Source: CALARM01 sp964431735 (GTDB lineage Bacteria > Vulcanimicrobiota > SpSt-956 > JAKJGF01). Taken from it: a stretch of 11,458 nucleotides of DNA. Shown piece by piece: positions 1-5,930 of this stretch; within the stretch, counting starts at the first letter, position 1, and each line of letters opens with the position of its first letter. The position numbers and the translations under genes are program-made. The DNA is taken from contig CAYSLJ010000199.1 in assembly GCA_964431735.1 (NCBI GenBank), positions 1 to 11,458 on the forward strand. Direction: 5' to 3'. Under the pieces are notes generated by a model. The model ran no database searches. It saw nothing but the letters and a program-made list of their open reading frames with translations, and was not told where the DNA came from.

Positions 1-55
1 CCTTTTTCCATCCCTTTTTCCATCCCTTTTTCCATCCCTTTTTCCATCCCTTTTT
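1..55 (-). repeat. 12-bp in-frame tandem repeat (MEKG), at least four units
   Basis: Read on the minus strand the unit is ATGGAAAAAGGG, giving Met-Glu-Lys-Gly. Four complete units are visible and the array continues off the left edge. The paralogue at 7105-7974 has a single unit, so the array changes length between copies. Every unit contains an ATG preceded by purine-rich sequence. Confidence 0.9.
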
Positions 56-788
56 GCTCTGCTCTATATAATCTTGTAGCTTCTTCGTGACGTCCCCTTT
101 CTCTCATTTCAAGTATTTCTCTTACCAGGTCATCATTAGAAGCTCTTATCATTTCCTGTAATGCCATCATAATCTCCTCCTCTTCTTTTAAGGCTTCAGG
201 AATGTTATTTAAATCTGCTGCATAAATTTCTCCGAATTTTAAGGCATGAAGCCATTTTTCGAATTTTGTTAAATCCTTTCGTGGTTTATCTTCTGTGTAT
301 TTCGGAAGTTCTATAAAATGGAGCTCTTTTAAATTTGTTAACTGATTTTTAGATTTTATATTTAAATAGCGGTAAATATTATGTAAATCAGTTTCATTTT
401 CAAAAAGAATAAAGTTTAAGATTGATATGCTTATAGCTCGTAATAATGTATCATATGGTTCAGCCTGTTTTAGCTGGCCTGTATAGAGTTTATCATGATA
501 ATAAATTATACGGTTTATATATGATGTATCAGGAGCGATCTGCATTTCAACATTATATCTGACTCCTGTACCATCTTCTACTTTAACATCAAGACTTGTT
601 AATTTGTCATTAAGATATTCTTTTATATTGAAGGCATTCAAAAAGGTTAATTTAACAATCTTTTCATCCCCTGTAAGATTCAATATAGCATTTAATAGAG
701 AAATAAGAAGTTTTTCATTTTTTTCATATCCAAAAACTACTTTGAATATTACATCATTTCTGAGATTTACCAGACTATCTACAGGCAT
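1..788 (-). CDS. Rpn-type PD-(D/E)XK nuclease / transposase-like protein, copy 1 (C-terminus beyond window)
   Basis: The gene is partial: it starts at ATG 788 and runs off the left edge after 262 codons. The start is set by an AGGGGTGAT Shine-Dalgarno six bases upstream. The N-terminus has the family pattern NDVIFKVVFG, and the nuclease core shows D67 followed by E81-x-Q83, the acidic pair expected of PD-(D/E)XK enzymes of the Rpn/PDDEXK_2 type. Rpn proteins are DNA endonucleases linked to recombination and phage defence; that role is known for the family and inferred here. Towards the C-terminus are at least four MEKG units encoded by a 12-bp tandem repeat that continues past the edge. The gene is nearly identical to 7105-7974 but has at least four MEKG units where that copy has one. 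It has its own extended -10 promoter, preceded by a 24-bp repeat. Confidence 0.88.
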   Translation of the reverse strand, partial: MPVDSLVNLRNDVIFKVVFGYEKNEKLLISLLNAILNLTGDEKIVKLTFLNAFNIKEYLNDKLTSLDVKVEDGTGVRYNVEMQIAPDTSYINRIIYYHDKLYTGQLKQAEPYDTLLRAISISILNFILFENETDLHNIYRYLNIKSKNQLTNLKELHFIELPKYTEDKPRKDLTKFEKWLHALKFGEIYAADLNNIPEALKEEEEIMMALQEMIRASNDDLVREILEMRERGRHEEATRLYRAEQKGMEKGMEKGMEKGMEK

Positions 789-811
789 ATAATCACCCCT
801 GCCATAATTTA
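55..811. repeat. Long direct duplication, left copy (partner 7241-7997)
   Basis: This 757-bp stretch matches 7241-7997 without any indel. By eye I find only four mismatches, at 71, 125, 128 and 132, all near the 3' end of the Rpn gene. Identity stops abruptly at 811/7997 inside AAATTATG, just upstream of the Rpn ribosome binding site, so gene and ribosome site are duplicated but not the promoter. Confidence 0.93.
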
Positions 812-824
812 AGTCTTTTATTTT

Positions 825-833
825 ATTATATCA
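825..833 (-). promoter_or_regulatory. Extended -10 promoter of Rpn copy 1
   Basis: TATAAT at 825-830 is preceded by TGA, making an extended -10 element. No good -35 hexamer is visible 16-18 bp upstream. The near edge of the 24-bp repeat (874) lies 44 bp from the -10 box. Confidence 0.6.
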
Positions 834-873
834 TGTTCTACTGAGAGTGGTATGGAAAAAATGAAAAATGGTA

Positions 874-897
874 GTGTAAAATAAAAGCTGGTTTATT
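874..897. repeat. 24-bp dispersed element, copy 1 (GGTAG subtype)
   Basis: The core is GTGTAA plus the dyad AATAAA-AGCTGG-TTTATT. It lies directly after the stop codon of an Rpn tail remnant and 44 bp upstream of the extended -10 box of Rpn copy 1. Confidence 0.9.
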
Positions 898-1034
898 CAG
901 AATTTCTTCATAAGAATTTCATTGGAGGTTAATAGTTCTTTCATTTTCTCTACAGATACGTTGAATTTTGCTGCAAGCTTTTCTATTGGATATCCGTCTT
1001 CATACAGTTCTCTTGCCAGTTCAATTTTAGCCTT
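897..1034 (-). pseudogene. C-terminal tail remnant of an Rpn-type gene
   Basis: The frame encodes 45 residues beginning KAKIELAREL and ending EILMKKF before a TGA that abuts repeat copy 1. Its first 34 or so residues match the tails of 5921-6871 and 7105-7974 (LYEDGYPIEKL, then MKELL). The preceding in-frame codon is a stop and there is no credible start or ribosome site, so this is a stranded gene end. It begins just where the MEKG array ends in the intact genes, suggesting that the break occurred at that array. Confidence 0.75.
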
Positions 1035-1064
1035 TTAAATTTGTTAGTACATTTTCGCTCACTG

Positions 1065-1109
1065 TTAAAATGATATTATTGGCCCGGAATTAGATACTAT
1101 TATTTTCAT
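1065..1109 (-). pseudogene. N-terminal stub of a DUF3368-like (PIN) toxin
   Basis: An ATG at 1109, with GGAGA eight bases upstream, opens a 14-codon frame reading MKIIVSNSGPIISF and then stops. The pattern resembles the DUF3368 toxin start, an Asp/Asn-Ser-Gly/Ser-Pro-Leu/Ile-Ile motif near the N-terminus. Its position immediately after a UPF0175-like antitoxin end is the usual gene order for that pair. The rest of the toxin is missing. Confidence 0.55.
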
Positions 1110-1111
1110 TG

Positions 1112-1252
1112 TTATTTCTCCAGTAATTCTTTTAATGCTATAGAGCCTTCATTCAGATCATTTTTATCTAGATCAATTACAGGTAGATTGTTCTCTGTGA
1201 GCAAATCATAAAATTCCCATTTAGATATGTTCAGAAGTTCTGCACCGTCGAA
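1112..1252 (-). pseudogene. C-terminal remnant of a UPF0175-like antitoxin
   Basis: The frame encodes 46 residues containing AELLNISKWEFYDLL and then NNLPVIDLD. This matches the C-terminal half of UPF0175 antitoxins, in which a small helical DNA-binding segment is followed by an (I/L)PVID motif. The N-terminal half is missing: the frame opens directly at the proposed right end of the IS607 element. It is followed after two bases by the start of a DUF3368-like toxin, so a complete TA pair stood here before being damaged. Confidence 0.7.
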
Positions 1253-1400
1253 TTAAATCTATAAAAACCTATAAATAGGAGTATCTACTTATAAGTTTTC
1301 TGGAACACGACGTTGTCAGCCAGAAGCTAACCTTATCCTTCTCAGTATTAATTAATTTTGTTAAATTAACTAATTCCCAGTCGCATTTTAATTTTATAGG
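1246..1400 (-). ncRNA. Possible omega-RNA (guide RNA scaffold) at the tnpB 3' end
   Basis: TnpB nucleases use an RNA transcribed from the transposon right end, overlapping the tnpB 3' end, with guide sequence taken from flanking DNA. Here the tnpB 3' end contains a hairpin at 1300-1323 (CTGG/CCAG outer stem, GACA/TGTT inner stem with one G-U pair and a two-base bulge). It is followed by the palindrome ACTTATAAGT at 1287-1296 and the near-palindrome CCTATAAATAGG at 1268-1279. The extent is a guess; only the hairpin and palindromes are seen directly. Confidence 0.3.
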
Positions 1401-2780
1401 ATTACAAATTTTCCACCAGAAAGTCTTTAAATAATCCATATTTTTCTTTGTATGTATCTTAATATAATTTACTGCACCATTGAGATCACAGTTCCAGATT
1501 TTGTTTAATAATGTATCTTTAAAGAGTCCTCTCTTAGCACGATATCCATTTATATCATTAGCTAAAATGGTGTTCTCCTGTATCTTACATACATCATCAG
1601 AAAGACAGGAACTTTTAGAACTATAAGCTTCATCAATATTATGAATTCTTATATTGTAATCTCCTGCTTTATAAGTTAAATAATCCAGTAACCTGATAAC
1701 CGGGATCTGTATGAATTTCTGATTATTGGATGCACCAAGATTAACAGTGCCATTATTCTTTAATTTCGATATATTTCTTGAAATTATTAAATCTGTTACA
1801 TGGTTAAAATATAAATACTCTAATATACGTTTGGACATTTTATGAAACTGGTCTCGAAAAAATCTGTTTCTTTTTTCATAGAGAAAACTTCTGAATTTCT
1901 TCTGATAATCCAGTCTTTTTACATGTTCTGAAGTCTCTTTTTCTTTTAACTCATTTTTCAATAAATCTATTGAATTATTAATTTTCCCCATGAGTCTGTT
2001 AAAGTCAGAATTATAAGTTTTAAATTCTTCTCCTGAAATAATCAAGGATTTTGTTTTCTCATCATCTATAAAGATGGAGGCAAGATTGGTTATACCTGCA
2101 TCCAGTGATGATAGTTTCTCCTCTGTAACTCTCAGGGGGTCATGTCGTAAATATTTATAAGTAACATGAAGGTATATATCATTATTTGACAGGCAGATTG
2201 TTAAAGAGGCTATATTCTTTAAATCTTTTACAATCTCTATGAGATGGTCGTGTTTTAAATAAATATAAAACATTTTATCAGACAGATTTATTACCAGTAA
2301 ATTTTCTTTCTTTAATGACCAGCTATTTTTATCCAGAGGTATGGAATATTCAACCAGAGTTGATAATTTCTTAGGGCATGGAGGTCTTGAAGTCTTATCT
2401 GTTTTTACTTTCTTAAAAAACCCTTTAAACTGTCCTTTTATTCTTCTTATTATCATTGAAACGTTATGAATTTTTAATTCTCCGGACAACATTATTAAAT
2501 CTCTCATTAACTGATTATCTTTATATTTTTCTTTTATGTAATCTGCTTTTTCCTTATGTTTACCTCCTTCTGTTGAACGCAGTACAGCTCTCATAACTGA
2601 ATAATCTGAAAGGTAATTAAAATCATTTCTATCTTTTTCTTCTTTATAGAGATTATAGTTATTCTTTATGAGAATTAAGAGCATATTTTCAAAATGTCTG
2701 TATTTGTAAAAGTAATCTCTTATTTCTTCCTTATCCTGTTTATTTCTTACTTTTATTATCGTTGTTCTCTTCTCACTCAT
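1269..2780 (-). CDS. tnpB: TnpB RNA-guided nuclease of IS607 element, with rearranged RuvC-II glutamate
   Basis: The protein has 503 residues. TnpB enzymes are RNA-guided DNA nucleases that help keep the transposon in the genome. RuvC-I is SSLDAGITNLA (D227) and RuvC-III is CDLNGAVNYI (D432). The segment where classical TnpB has its RuvC-II glutamate reads LIISRNISKLK and lacks it. A likely substitute is E384 in IDEAYSSK, matching the (V/I)-x-E-x-Y-(T/S)-S-K pattern of TnpB lineages and Fanzors with a relocated glutamate. The zinc-finger region is incomplete: C392 and C398 are present, but no two CxxC pairs. The upstream RGLF-containing motif (about 413-420) is normal for this lineage. The start overlaps the tnpA stop by 8 bp (ATGAGTGA), implying coupled translation. 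There is no internal stop, so it may be functional. Confidence 0.93.
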   Translation of the reverse strand: MSEKRTTIIKVRNKQDKEEIRDYFYKYRHFENMLLILIKNNYNLYKEEKDRNDFNYLSDYSVMRAVLRSTEGGKHKEKADYIKEKYKDNQLMRDLIMLSGELKIHNVSMIIRRIKGQFKGFFKKVKTDKTSRPPCPKKLSTLVEYSIPLDKNSWSLKKENLLVINLSDKMFYIYLKHDHLIEIVKDLKNIASLTICLSNNDIYLHVTYKYLRHDPLRVTEEKLSSLDAGITNLASIFIDDEKTKSLIISGEEFKTYNSDFNRLMGKINNSIDLLKNELKEKETSEHVKRLDYQKKFRSFLYEKRNRFFRDQFHKMSKRILEYLYFNHVTDLIISRNISKLKNNGTVNLGASNNQKFIQIPVIRLLDYLTYKAGDYNIRIHNIDEAYSSKSSCLSDDVCKIQENTILANDINGYRAKRGLFKDTLLNKIWNCDLNGAVNYIKIHTKKNMDYLKTFWWKICNPIKLKCDWELVNLTKLINTEKDKVSFWLTTSCSRKLISRYSYL

Positions 2781-3378
2781 TCTTACTCAGTCTCTCTATT
2801 ATCTTTTTGTTTATATGACTTCTTCTTCCATTTATTTTACAGGAAAACACATGGATTATATTTAATATATCTTCTACCAGTTCTTCTTCCTGAGTTTTTT
2901 CATCATCTTTATTGATTATTTCAAGTGTAGTATTATGTATTTTACAAAACTCTTCTATTAATTCATAGCCAAACCTTATCAGTCTGTCTTTATGTAATAT
3001 ATAGATTGTGTCAGCCTGATTTGTTCCTATTAATTTTATCACTTCCTTAAGACCGGCTTTATTATAGTTTATTTCACTTCCTGTATCCGATATGATTTTA
3101 AATGGCTTTCCCTGTTTTGCAAGATACAATTCTAATAAGGCTATCTGTCTTTCTAAATCCTCTTTTTGATGTTTTGCTGATACCCTGGCATAACCTATAT
3201 TTATTCTTTCTTTCGGTTTTTGTTTTTGAAGTATCTCGTTTAACTGGTCTTCACTGTACATTCTGTGATGGCCTTTAGTCTTATAAGCAGGAATTAATAT
3301 GCCTTTTTTTTCCCAGTCTCTTAAAGTCTGGACACTTTTACCTATTTTTTTTGAAAATTCTCCAACTGAATACATCAT
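2773..3378 (-). CDS. tnpA: IS607-family serine recombinase TnpA
   Basis: The protein has 201 residues and looks complete. Residues 3-50 form a MerR-like helix-turn-helix (YSVGEFSKKIGKSVQTLRDW). The small serine recombinase domain follows, with catalytic S67 in IGYARVS, then GSEINYNKAGLK and KDRLIRFGYELIEEF, and the family C-terminal motif EELVEDILNIIHVFS. TnpA cuts and joins the transposon ends through a Ser-DNA intermediate to form a circular intermediate and insert it. A promoter with TTGAAA and TAAAAT separated by 17 bp ends six bases before the ATG, with no Shine-Dalgarno between, so the mRNA is probably leaderless. A second ATG directly precedes the family-typical YSVGEF start. Confidence 0.95.
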   Translation of the reverse strand: MMYSVGEFSKKIGKSVQTLRDWEKKGILIPAYKTKGHHRMYSEDQLNEILQKQKPKERINIGYARVSAKHQKEDLERQIALLELYLAKQGKPFKIISDTGSEINYNKAGLKEVIKLIGTNQADTIYILHKDRLIRFGYELIEEFCKIHNTTLEIINKDDEKTQEEELVEDILNIIHVFSCKINGRRSHINKKIIERLSKNE

Positions 3379-3384
3379 AAGATA

Positions 3385-3413
3385 ATTTTACTACAGAATC
3401 AACTGGATTTCAA
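3385..3413 (-). promoter_or_regulatory. tnpA promoter (near-consensus, leaderless configuration)
   Basis: The -35 box TTGAAA is at 3408-3413 and the -10 box TAAAAT at 3385-3390, with a 17-bp spacer. The tnpA ATG starts six bases after the -10 box, so transcription should begin at or within a base of the start codon. This promoter lies inside the transposon and has no 24-bp repeat upstream. Confidence 0.7.
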
Positions 3414-3441
3414 GTGTTATTTGTAGATTTTTACAGTTTAT

Positions 3442-4053
3442 CTATACCAGTTCTTTGACCTTTCCTTCTGCGTTTATAACTGCAAAGATCATAGGAACAG
3501 ATAATGTTTTATAATAGGAATAATACTTTATTTCTTTTGATTTAAAGGGATATTTACTGTAAAGAGCCATTCCGTTCAGATATTTTCCCGGATGTTTTAC
3601 GGAATAATAATCTTTATCCAGAAATCTCAGACTATCTAACCATTTATCATCTGTTTCCGAAAGGGCTATAACAGAAGGGTCTGTATCTTTTATGAGTGAA
3701 GCAAGGAGGTTATATTTATCATTTGTTGTATGCACATTTGCCGACAGGATTTTAATGGTTTTCCCCTCTCCTGATTTATCTGCCGGTATATAGAATGAGA
3801 GAAAAGGAACCAGATTGATCAGGGTAAAAGGTAGGAGTACATAAAGGAACTGCTTTTTTATTTTCAGGGGCGGTATAAGACAGATTAAGATTAACTGAAG
3901 GAACATGCACTGATGCCTGAAGCTGGCAGCATATTCAAATCCCCACCAGAGATTGTTGAATACGGCTGTAATTGTAAGGATGATAGTAATAAAAGTCAGC
4001 AGGATAATAAGAGAGGTAATTAATTTGAGAAAAGTTTTTTTCAGTAATTTCAT
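3442..4053 (-). pseudogene. Membrane-anchored endonuclease/exonuclease/phosphatase (EEP) protein, truncated by IS607
   Basis: The open frame gives 203 residues. Hydrophobic helices occur at about 11-33, 50-62 and 70-90, and the EEP domain starts at IKILSAN. Two active-site elements are present, N106 in SANVH and E133 in LSETDD, and GMALYSKYPF is a family motif. The C-terminal half with the GDxN and SDH catalytic motifs is missing: the frame stops at VKELV exactly where the IS607 left end begins. EEP proteins are metal-dependent phosphodiesterases; a C-terminally cut version should be inactive. The gene starts 28 bp after the PIN toxin stop, so it was probably the third gene of that TA operon. 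The start codon has only a weak GAG-type ribosome site. Confidence 0.8.
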
Positions 4054-4081
4054 TTGCTCTATAAATTTTTTATATGAATTT

Positions 4082-4501
4082 TTATTGCAGATTTGCTAAT
4101 AATACATTGAAGCCAGCCTGTCTGAAATGCTCATCTGTAGTAAAAGCTTCCTTTATATCATAATCCTGCATTACAATAAATGAAATACAATCTGTTAGTC
4201 CCCATTGTTTATCTTTATAGACGTGATAAAAATTTACTGCTCTTCGGAATAGCTCTTTATCTACAGAAACTACTTTCACATTTGTAGTAGTATAACAGGT
4301 ATTGATAAAATTGACTGCAGCTAATCGGTTTGAGCGAGACAGAGCATTTCCTATTTCTGTTAGAATTGCTTCTGTAATCACTACTTCATAAGCTGTACGT
4401 ATCTGCGGAAATAACTCTTTAGCTTTTGTATGATATATATCACGTGGATTAATTAATGCCAGTACATAAGAAGTATCAAGAAAAAAACGTCTGTAGTTCA
4501 T
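4082..4501 (-). CDS. vapC: PIN-domain ribonuclease toxin (VapC family)
   Basis: The protein has 139 residues, a normal PIN toxin length. The four acidic residues that bind the metal ions are all present: D9 in FFLDTS, E49 in LTEIGNAL, D104 in GLTDCISF and D123 in FTTDEHF. PIN toxins cleave RNA, commonly tRNA or rRNA, when freed from their antitoxin. I chose ATG 4501 because translation upstream of it is antitoxin sequence read in another frame, and AAAGG lies about nine bases before it. The gene starts four bases after the antitoxin stop, which implies coupled translation. The substrate cannot be told from sequence. It looks intact. Confidence 0.93.
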   Translation of the reverse strand: MNYRRFFLDTSYVLALINPRDIYHTKAKELFPQIRTAYEVVITEAILTEIGNALSRSNRLAAVNFINTCYTTTNVKVVSVDKELFRRAVNFYHVYKDKQWGLTDCISFIVMQDYDIKEAFTTDEHFRQAGFNVLLANLQ

Positions 4502-4505
4502 ATAA

Positions 4506-4730
4506 TTATGCCTTTTTGGGGGTACCGTATAGATAATGATTATGTTCCTTTGACCAGTCTTCAGGGCCTTCAATGGTGCCGGTAATGTTATCAAGAACAT
4601 CCCAGAGATTTTTATCTCCTGATGTTTTAGATTCAATAGTTACAATATAATAACTGTTTGGTTCCAGGTCTACTGGTTCTTCCGGTCTAAAAACATTACC
4701 ATCAAATATGACATTTAATGTTTTTGTCAT
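4506..4730 (-). CDS. AF2212/DUF104-type antitoxin of the PIN toxin pair
   Basis: The protein has 74 residues. It opens with the DUF104/AF2212-like pattern of a short beta segment and FRPEEPVDLEPNSYYIV, as in antitoxins that precede PIN toxins. It should bind and neutralise the toxin encoded four bases downstream, and may repress the operon. ATG 4730 is preferred over the GTG at 4739, which falls inside the AAGGGGTGAG ribosome site. The motif ITGTIEGPEDWS is nearly repeated in a separate fragment at 9426-9485, so a second copy of this gene once existed nearby. Confidence 0.88.
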   Translation of the reverse strand: MTKTLNVIFDGNVFRPEEPVDLEPNSYYIVTIESKTSGDKNLWDVLDNITGTIEGPEDWSKEHNHYLYGTPKKA

Positions 4731-4754
4731 AATACTCACCCCTTTCCTGAATAT

Positions 4755-4782
4755 ATTTTATCATATCCTGTTATTTTTACAA
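4755..4782 (-). promoter_or_regulatory. Promoter of the DUF104/PIN TA operon
   Basis: TTGTAA (4777-4782) and TAAAAT (4755-4760) are separated by 16 bp. The -10 box is preceded by TGA, so it is also an extended -10 element. The near edge of repeat copy 2 (4805) lies 45 bp from the -10 box. Confidence 0.65.
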
Positions 4783-4804
4783 GAGCGTCCGGGGAATTGG
4801 GACA

Positions 4805-4828
4805 GGGGAAAATAAAAGCCGGTTTATT
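4805..4828. repeat. 24-bp dispersed element, copy 2 (divergent 5' edge)
   Basis: The dyad AATAAA-AGCCGG-TTTATT is intact, but GTGT is replaced by GGGG. It is preceded on the minus strand by the same tail as copy 1 (codons for EILMKKF and TGA). It sits 45 bp upstream of the TA operon -10 box. Confidence 0.85.
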
Positions 4829-4867
4829 CAGAATTTCTTCATAAGAATTTCAAAAGGACAAATCCAT

Positions 4868-4909
4868 CTAATTCCTCTCTGAAGGAATTTTTATATTTAT
4901 ATTTCCCAC
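4868..4909 (-). pseudogene. 13-codon stub with complete promoter and ribosome site
   Basis: A strong GGAGGTG ribosome site (4915-4921) precedes a GTG at 4909, opening MGNINIKIPSERN before a stop. The promoter upstream is good. Such signals before so short a frame indicate a gene truncated at its 5' end, perhaps an antitoxin, but 13 residues are too few to name a family. Downstream the DNA runs straight into the EILMKKF tail and repeat copy 2. Confidence 0.45.
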
Positions 4910-4964
4910 AGTATCACCTCCATTACTGATAAATATGATACAACCACCGGAGCTTTCTATGTTT

Positions 4965-4993
4965 ATAATATCAGATAAAACCTGTTGCAGCAA
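4965..4993 (-). promoter_or_regulatory. Promoter of the truncated stub
   Basis: TTGCTG (4988-4993) and TATTAT (4965-4970) are separated by 17 bp, with TGA before the -10 box. It lies just downstream of the glycosyltransferase stop. No 24-bp repeat is found about 44 bp upstream; the expected place is inside the glycosyltransferase gene. Confidence 0.5.
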
Positions 4994-5004
4994 GGTTTAT
5001 CTTT

Positions 5005-5772
5005 TTACGCCCTCACAAACCATTCCCTCAAAACCATATAAACAAACTTGCTGTTCCCGTAGAGATACCTTTTCCACAATCTCCCTGGCTCGCACCAGAG
5101 CCGGAAAAGCCATTCCAGTCCGTTCCTCTGCATCCAGAGAGGTGCCTGTCTCACAGAGCCTGCATAAAAATTAAAAGCCGCTCCCACTCCTGCCATAAGT
5201 ATTCCCTCAAGAGAGGGTGAAACATGAGCCATCCATTTTTCCTGTTTCGGAGAACCGATGCCGACCCATACTATATTCGGTTCAGCCTTTTTTATATCGG
5301 CTATAACCTCTTCTTCTTCTTTTTCCGTAAGAGGCCGGAACGGAGGAGAATACATACCGCATATATGAAGGGAAGGGAATTTCTTCAGGAGATTTTCTTT
5401 TAATGTCGAAAGTATTTCATCTGTTCCTCCGTAGAAATAATGTCTGTAGCCTTTTACTTCCGATACATAGAAAACCTCTCTCATCAAATCAGGGCCATAG
5501 ACTCTGGTCACATCTTTAGCGCCTTTTGATTTCAGATACCACACCACCGGCATTCCGTCAGGAGTTGCAAGGAAAGCATTGTTTATTATATCCTGAAATT
5601 CTCTGTCTTCAGTGGCTGTAACTATGGATGATACGGGGCATACGCAGATATAGGAAGAATTTTTTTCTTTGATCTTTTCTTCAACAAGAAAGACAGCCTG
5701 AGAGAGGGAAACGGCGCTTATTAAAGAGCCGAATATGTTTATTTTTTTGTGATTGTTTTCTTTAAATTCCAT
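5005..5772 (-). CDS. WecG/TagA/CpsF-family glycosyltransferase
   Basis: The protein has about 255 residues and spans the whole family domain. Diagnostic segments in order are INIFGS and SLSQAV at the N-terminus, TPDGMPVVW, RVYGPDLM, HYFYGGT, PPFRPLTEKEEEE, VWVGIGSPKQEKWM and GVGAAFNFYAGSVRQAP, with the cationic WLFRLWCEPGRLWKRYL tail near the end. The family transfers N-acetylmannosaminyl-type sugars to lipid-linked intermediates at the inner face of the membrane for surface polysaccharide or teichoic acid synthesis; the exact sugar is unknown here. The start is uncertain: ATG 5772 has no clear ribosome site, and an in-frame GTG at 5823 lies within a toxin fragment overlapping in another frame. 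The native 5' end may have been lost. It is the one metabolic gene among TA and nuclease genes. Confidence 0.9.
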   Translation of the reverse strand: MEFKENNHKKINIFGSLISAVSLSQAVFLVEEKIKEKNSSYICVCPVSSIVTATEDREFQDIINNAFLATPDGMPVVWYLKSKGAKDVTRVYGPDLMREVFYVSEVKGYRHYFYGGTDEILSTLKENLLKKFPSLHICGMYSPPFRPLTEKEEEEVIADIKKAEPNIVWVGIGSPKQEKWMAHVSPSLEGILMAGVGAAFNFYAGSVRQAPLWMQRNGLEWLFRLWCEPGRLWKRYLYGNSKFVYMVLREWFVRA

Positions 5773-5890
5773 AAAAAGGATGAAAAGGATTTTCTCTCCA
5801 TATTTGATATGATTTCCTGGCACTTTGTTTTATTTCTTCTTTAAGATATCTGTAATTATTCCAGAAAGATGGTAATGTCATTGAGTTCAT
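5762..5890 (-). pseudogene. N-terminal fragment of a RelE/ParE-superfamily toxin
   Basis: ATG 5890, with an AGGAT ribosome site, opens 42 codons containing LPSFWNNYRYLKEEIKQSAR and WRENPFHP. This is the typical start of RelE-like toxins (FWxxYxxLP, then ENPxHPSLxFK). The match ends after NPFHP, and the frame soon stops inside the 5' end of the glycosyltransferase gene. The upstream string GATAAATTATG also occurs at the end of the orphan antitoxin at 7979-8206, so this looks like the toxin that once followed such an antitoxin. Confidence 0.65.
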
Positions 5891-5909
5891 AATTTATCCT
5901 GACATCTCA

Positions 5910-5930
5910 CGCATTACGCATTACGCGTCA
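5910..5930. repeat. Heptamer tandem repeat at the 3' end of an Rpn gene
   Basis: Two CGCATTA units and a CGCGTCA variant. The TAA stop of the 5921-6871 gene falls at the end of the second unit, so the last codons and the stop are part of the array. The same arrangement occurs at 7087-7114. Confidence 0.85.

Larger units (their letters stand above)
1246..3447 (-). mobile_element. IS607-family transposon (tnpA + tnpB)
   Basis: The element has the typical IS607 gene set: a serine-recombinase tnpA overlapping a downstream tnpB. IS607 elements have no terminal inverted repeats and often insert at GG-type dinucleotides. I place the ends at the GG pairs at 3447-3448 (left end, beside tnpA) and 1245-1246 (right end, after tnpB); both are inferred. 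The 7-mer TATAGAT occurs next to both proposed ends (about 3440-3446 and 1257-1263). The flanks do not rejoin into one gene: one side is a truncated EEP nuclease, the other a truncated UPF0175 antitoxin. A deletion or rearrangement must therefore have accompanied or followed insertion. Confidence 0.8.

Noticed and set aside
604..792. 62-codon plus-strand ORF present twice (also 7790-7978)
   Set aside because: It is antisense to the Rpn N-terminus and identical only because the Rpn gene is duplicated; no ribosome site.
4502..4636. Longer start for the PIN toxin
   Set aside because: The extra 45 codons overlap the antitoxin in another frame and the PIN domain starts cleanly at ATG 4501.
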